From the NCBI GenBank assembly GCA_030525745.1, contig JAUNED010000004.1, forward strand, positions 62,001 through 126,000: DNA of 64,000 nt. The letters run 5' to 3'. The notes under the pieces were generated by a model. It ran no database searches. It had not been told where the DNA came from and saw nothing but the letters and a program-made list of their open reading frames with translations. Each line of letters starts with the position of its first letter. Positions within the stretch are counted from its first letter, which is position 1. Positions 61,001 to 64,000 of the stretch are shown piece after piece. The stretch is from Lonepinella koalarum. GTDB lineage: Bacteria > Pseudomonadota > Gammaproteobacteria > Enterobacterales > Pasteurellaceae. The translations under genes and the position numbers were made by a program.

Positions 61001-61793
61001 AGAATGATACCTTTTTATATTTGAGTTTTTTCAAAAAAATGAATGTTCTTTTAAATGGTCTTATTATTTCTTTTAAAATTCTAAGTAATATATTTCTTGT
61101 TTTTTTATATTCAGATGTAATATATTTTTTCGATCTTTCCTCTTCTAATAAGCTTTTAAATGTGATGTTTTTAGGATTTTTTATGAAATCTTGGATGCAA
61201 ATTGCTGGTATGATTTGTAATATATTAGAATTTAAAGTTAATTCTTCTTGAAATAGAACTATATCTATAGGATCTTTTGCACCTTTATTTTGGTAGTATT
61301 CAATAATTTTTCTTGCCATACAGTTAGAAATAATATATCCAGCGCTACCTAAGTGTGGACCTCTAAGTTTATATAGTTTATATTTTTGATCGAACGATAT
61401 GCTTTCTATTGGTAGAAAAGAAGTTTTAATATACTCTAATGATTTTTCCAATTTAATAATTCCACATGGAATATGAGTTTTTTCTATTGCATTTAGTACT
61501 TGTTTTGCGAATTTAGATAAATATATATCGTCTTCAAAGATAGCTAATTTAGATATATTATATTCAACCATGTTAAAATAAATAGATAAATGACTGAAAA
61601 GGCAAGCGATCTCACCTTTTGTTAATCTGGTATTTGATATATCTACATTAAACTTTTTGGAGAGATTTTCTAAATGATCGGGTATAACAGCATCAAAGAA
61701 AGAAAAATTTATACCTACTTTACCAAATTCATGGACAATATGATTTCGTCTATTTTCATTATTATTAGATAAGCTGATAACAATTTTATCCAT
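60993..61793 (-). CDS. Second glycosyltransferase family 25 protein
   Basis: From the ATG at 61793 (MDKIVISLSNN, with AGAGG upstream) the protein is 266 residues. GT25 marks are LSNNNENRRNHIVHEFGKVG, LTKGEIACLFSHLSIYFNMV and the E-D-D motif in AIFEDDIYLS. It is only distantly similar to the neighbouring GT25. The C-terminus (about 225-266) is basic with a hydrophobic end, which may bind the membrane. Confidence 0.85.
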   Translation of the reverse strand: MDKIVISLSNNNENRRNHIVHEFGKVGINFSFFDAVIPDHLENLSKKFNVDISNTRLTKGEIACLFSHLSIYFNMVEYNISKLAIFEDDIYLSKFAKQVLNAIEKTHIPCGIIKLEKSLEYIKTSFLPIESISFDQKYKLYKLRGPHLGSAGYIISNCMARKIIEYYQNKGAKDPIDIVLFQEELTLNSNILQIIPAICIQDFIKNPKNITFKSLLEEERSKKYITSEYKKTRNILLRILKEIIRPFKRTFIFLKKLKYKKVSFYE

Positions 61794-61794
61794 T

Positions 61795-62955
61795 TTATAC
61801 CTCTTTTTTATTTTTAGAAATAATGGCTGTAATATCATTGATAAATTTAGGTATATTATGTACTTCTTTAATATATTCTATTCCTTTTTTAGCTAATGTA
61901 ATTCTGTTATCTTCATTTACCATAATTTTTTTAATTGCCGAAACATAGAGTTCTAATGATTCATAACCATCGCCGAGTACTTTGCCGGTGTATATACCAA
62001 ATTTCTCAGTCAGGTTTTCAGGGTTTTGATTACTTACTAATAAAGTGCCATATGAAAGTGCTTCTAAGAATGAAATAGGCAAAGCTTCATGTATAGATGT
62101 ATTTACTAAAATTTTTGCATCTTTTAAGAATTGAGCTTTTATATCACCATCTACATGACCTACAAAATGCAAATTAGGGATATTTTTATATTTTTCAAGA
62201 ATTTCTGAATTTCTTTTAGCATCATAAAAAGTTTGCCCTAACATATAGAAATCATATTCAGGGCATGCTTTAGCAATTTCACAGAATAGCCAACCCCGTT
62301 TTACTGACTCTATTCTTCCTAAAAAAATAATCATATCTTTTTTAACATGGCTATCTAGATTAAATTCCTCATCTATTTCGATAGGATTAGGAAGATAGGT
62401 AATTTCGACATCATTCCCAAGCTGATAGAGTTCTTTGGCTTTCTCATTTAAAAAATACGCTTGTGAAGCAAAAATGATACGGCCATCTTTATATAAGTTA
62501 TGAATTCTATCGTATTGTTCTTGGTTATAATAATTGGTTTCTGGGAATAATTTAACAGTTTCAATTTCTTCCCAATCACTTAATGGTCGAGGGTCTTGAA
62601 TCCAGAAAATTATTTTTTTATCATCTAATATGAGAGGTAGATCAAAAGTCACCTCTATACTGAGGTAAGCATCATATTTTTGATTTTTTAACCAGCGTTG
62701 AGCAAACCATTTTTTCTTTGGAATTTCATAGACATTTATATTATCTATAATATGTTTTTTGGCAAACATACCAAACTTTCTGGAAGTTGTTTTGAGTAAT
62801 ATGTCAACTTGAATGTTGGCATTATTTAAGTATTTTGCAACTAATCTCCTTGCAAGGAATCCGTAGCCACCATATCCGGTTCCTAGTGCTCCAAAGTATT
62901 CGTCAATTAATAATGCGATTTTAAAATTTTGATTTGATTTTTTTATGGTTTCCAT
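61795..62955 (-). CDS. Glycosyltransferase family 4 protein
   Basis: The 386-residue protein is a GT-B glycosyltransferase. It has the N-terminal acceptor domain (KIALLIDEYFGALGTGYGGYG), the hinge, and the C-terminal donor domain with IIFLGRIESVKRGW and the E-x7-E motif (HEALPISFLEAL). Donor and acceptor are unknown. It lies one base before the GT25 gene and three bases after the partial GT4 gene. Confidence 0.9.
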   Translation of the reverse strand: METIKKSNQNFKIALLIDEYFGALGTGYGGYGFLARRLVAKYLNNANIQVDILLKTTSRKFGMFAKKHIIDNINVYEIPKKKWFAQRWLKNQKYDAYLSIEVTFDLPLILDDKKIIFWIQDPRPLSDWEEIETVKLFPETNYYNQEQYDRIHNLYKDGRIIFASQAYFLNEKAKELYQLGNDVEITYLPNPIEIDEEFNLDSHVKKDMIIFLGRIESVKRGWLFCEIAKACPEYDFYMLGQTFYDAKRNSEILEKYKNIPNLHFVGHVDGDIKAQFLKDAKILVNTSIHEALPISFLEALSYGTLLVSNQNPENLTEKFGIYTGKVLGDGYESLELYVSAIKKIMVNEDNRITLAKKGIEYIKEVHNIPKFINDITAIISKNKKEV

Positions 62956-62958
62956 ATG

Positions 62959-64000
62959 TTATTTCTCGATTTGTTCTTTTAATAGCGATATAAATTGCTT
63001 TTTAATATTCTCTTCTGAAAAATGAGATAATGTATCAGGAATTTTTCCTTTACATGCTTCTAATTGTTCAGGATTAGTCAGTAAGTTGAATGCTTCTTTT
63101 ATAAATTTTTCTTGATTACCTAATGGAATTAATTTTCCTGCGCCAAAGGATAAAATTTCTTTTGGACCTGTTGGGCAATCTGTTGAAATAACAGGTGTAT
63201 TTAATATCAGGCTTTCAAGTAATACAGTCGGTAATCCTTCTCGTTCAGAAGTATGCAAAAACAATTTTGCATTTTTTATATAAGGATAAGGGTTTTTTAC
63301 TTCTCCTAATAAAATACATTTATCATTTAATTCTAATTTGTTAATCAAAGATTTTAGGTTCTCATACTCTTTCCCATAACCTAATATATAAAGTTTTTCT
63401 TTTATACCTTTTTTTGATAATTCATAGTATATATTTATAAGGTCTTCATGTCTTTTTATTTTATCTAATCTTGCGACTTGTATAATATATTCTTCATTGT
63501 TATTTATTAGTTCCATTTTTTTATTGGATAATTCTATAACATTATCAAATCCAATTGGGTTAAATAAAATAGCATATTTTTCATTAGGGAAATTCGTGAT
63601 TTTCCTCATCTCTTTTTTCATTTCATCGCAGATAGTAATAATTTTTCTATATTTACGTAAAATTTTAATTTTTTTATATGGAATTTCTTCGTTTGGGTTA
63701 GGTGCTAAATGTTGCCAACGAATAATTGGTATGTTTAATTGATTAAATTTTAGATAGTTATCAAAATGGTCGCTAAAATTGATAATGATGTCATAGTTAT
63801 TATCTGTGATGAATTGATGTGTTTTTTTTCTACATAAGTATTTTTCTTTTATTTTATAAAATTTATTAATAAGATTTTTTTTTAAAGATTTTTTTCGATT
63901 TTGATAAATCAATAAGCTATGATTAAAATATTCTTTATCAAAAATATAATAAATATTTATGTTGGATGGAATTTCTTTATGAAAGACATTATTCGAAGTG
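62959..64000 (-). CDS. Glycosyltransferase family 4 protein, N-terminus cut by the window end
   Basis: The frame stays open from 62959 to the window end, so the gene continues past it. A TTG at 63912 is only an internal start; the codons above it read on in frame (for example N-V-F-H-K-E-I-P). The C-terminal domain has VARLDKIKRHEDLI and the E-x7-E motif (EREGLPTVLLESL), ending in TLSHFSEENIKKQF. Donor and acceptor sugars are unknown. Confidence 0.9.
   Translation of the reverse strand, partial: TSNNVFHKEIPSNINIYYIFDKEYFNHSLLIYQNRKKSLKKNLINKFYKIKEKYLCRKKTHQFITDNNYDIIINFSDHFDNYLKFNQLNIPIIRWQHLAPNPNEEIPYKKIKILRKYRKIITICDEMKKEMRKITNFPNEKYAILFNPIGFDNVIELSNKKMELINNNEEYIIQVARLDKIKRHEDLINIYYELSKKGIKEKLYILGYGKEYENLKSLINKLELNDKCILLGEVKNPYPYIKNAKLFLHTSEREGLPTVLLESLILNTPVISTDCPTGPKEILSFGAGKLIPLGNQEKFIKEAFNLLTNPEQLEACKGKIPDTLSHFSEENIKKQFISLLKEQIEK

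Overview
The window looks like chromosomal DNA from a member of the Pasteurellaceae close to Haemophilus or Aggregatibacter. The main evidence is the very frequent uptake signal core AAGTGCGGT and its complement ACCGCACTT, both inside genes and as inverted pairs serving as terminators. Gene neighbourhoods (bolA/yajG next to nqrABCDEF, apbE and nqrM; accB-accC-yhdT-panF; prmA-dusB-fis; yejK/yejL/yejM) also match Haemophilus influenzae as I remember it. I cannot name the species. Both ends are cut: the first gene (rsmA) lacks its 5' part and the last (a glycosyltransferase) lacks its N-terminus.

Layout. 1-8233: rsmA, apaH, a hypothetical gene, a secreted transglutaminase-like protein with a merT/merP-like pair, leuS, a lipoprotein and lptE. 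8233-11908: holA, dcuB, yajG and bolA. 12258-20264: the complete Na+-translocating NADH:quinone reductase operon nqrABCDEF with its maturation genes apbE and nqrM, interrupted by a small secreted DUF5339-type gene and a second copy of the nqrF 3' end. 20274-22134: a HEPN/nucleotidyltransferase pair of the HepT/MntA type, translationally coupled to mnmA. 22193-30935: pyrE, rph, yicC, ygfZ, pyrG, fis, dusB, prmA and a DMT transporter. 30932-36646: panF, yhdT, accC, accB, aroQ, dapF and bamE. 36712-44547: yejK, yejL, yejM, rluC, rne with a structured leader, and rpsT. 44769-54346: murJ, ribF, a vWA cassette followed by a decayed ribF 3' end, a small membrane protein, ileS, lspA, ispH and rhlB. 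54429-59126: a lipoprotein and an efeO-efeB-efeU iron uptake operon. 59301-64000: an AT-rich glycosyltransferase cluster (GT9, two GT25, two GT4) on the minus strand with no uptake signals.

Most genes are housekeeping. They cover tRNA charging and modification (leuS, ileS, mnmA, dusB), RNA decay (rne, rhlB, rph, yicC), envelope assembly (lptE, bamE, murJ, lspA, yejM), sodium-based energetics (nqr, panF) and nucleotide synthesis (pyrE, pyrG).

The unusual material lies between them. (1) Two copies of a composite element made of four short-loop hairpins in conserved order, inverted relative to each other, with stems that differ in sequence but still pair. (2) Two loci, nqrF and ribF, where an intact gene is followed by a small secreted-protein gene and then by a second copy of the host gene's own 3' end. 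(3) A heptanucleotide repeat in the glycosyltransferase cluster that could switch a gene on and off. (4) Several intrinsic terminator or attenuator hairpins inside operons (rph/pyrE, dusB/fis, accB/accC).
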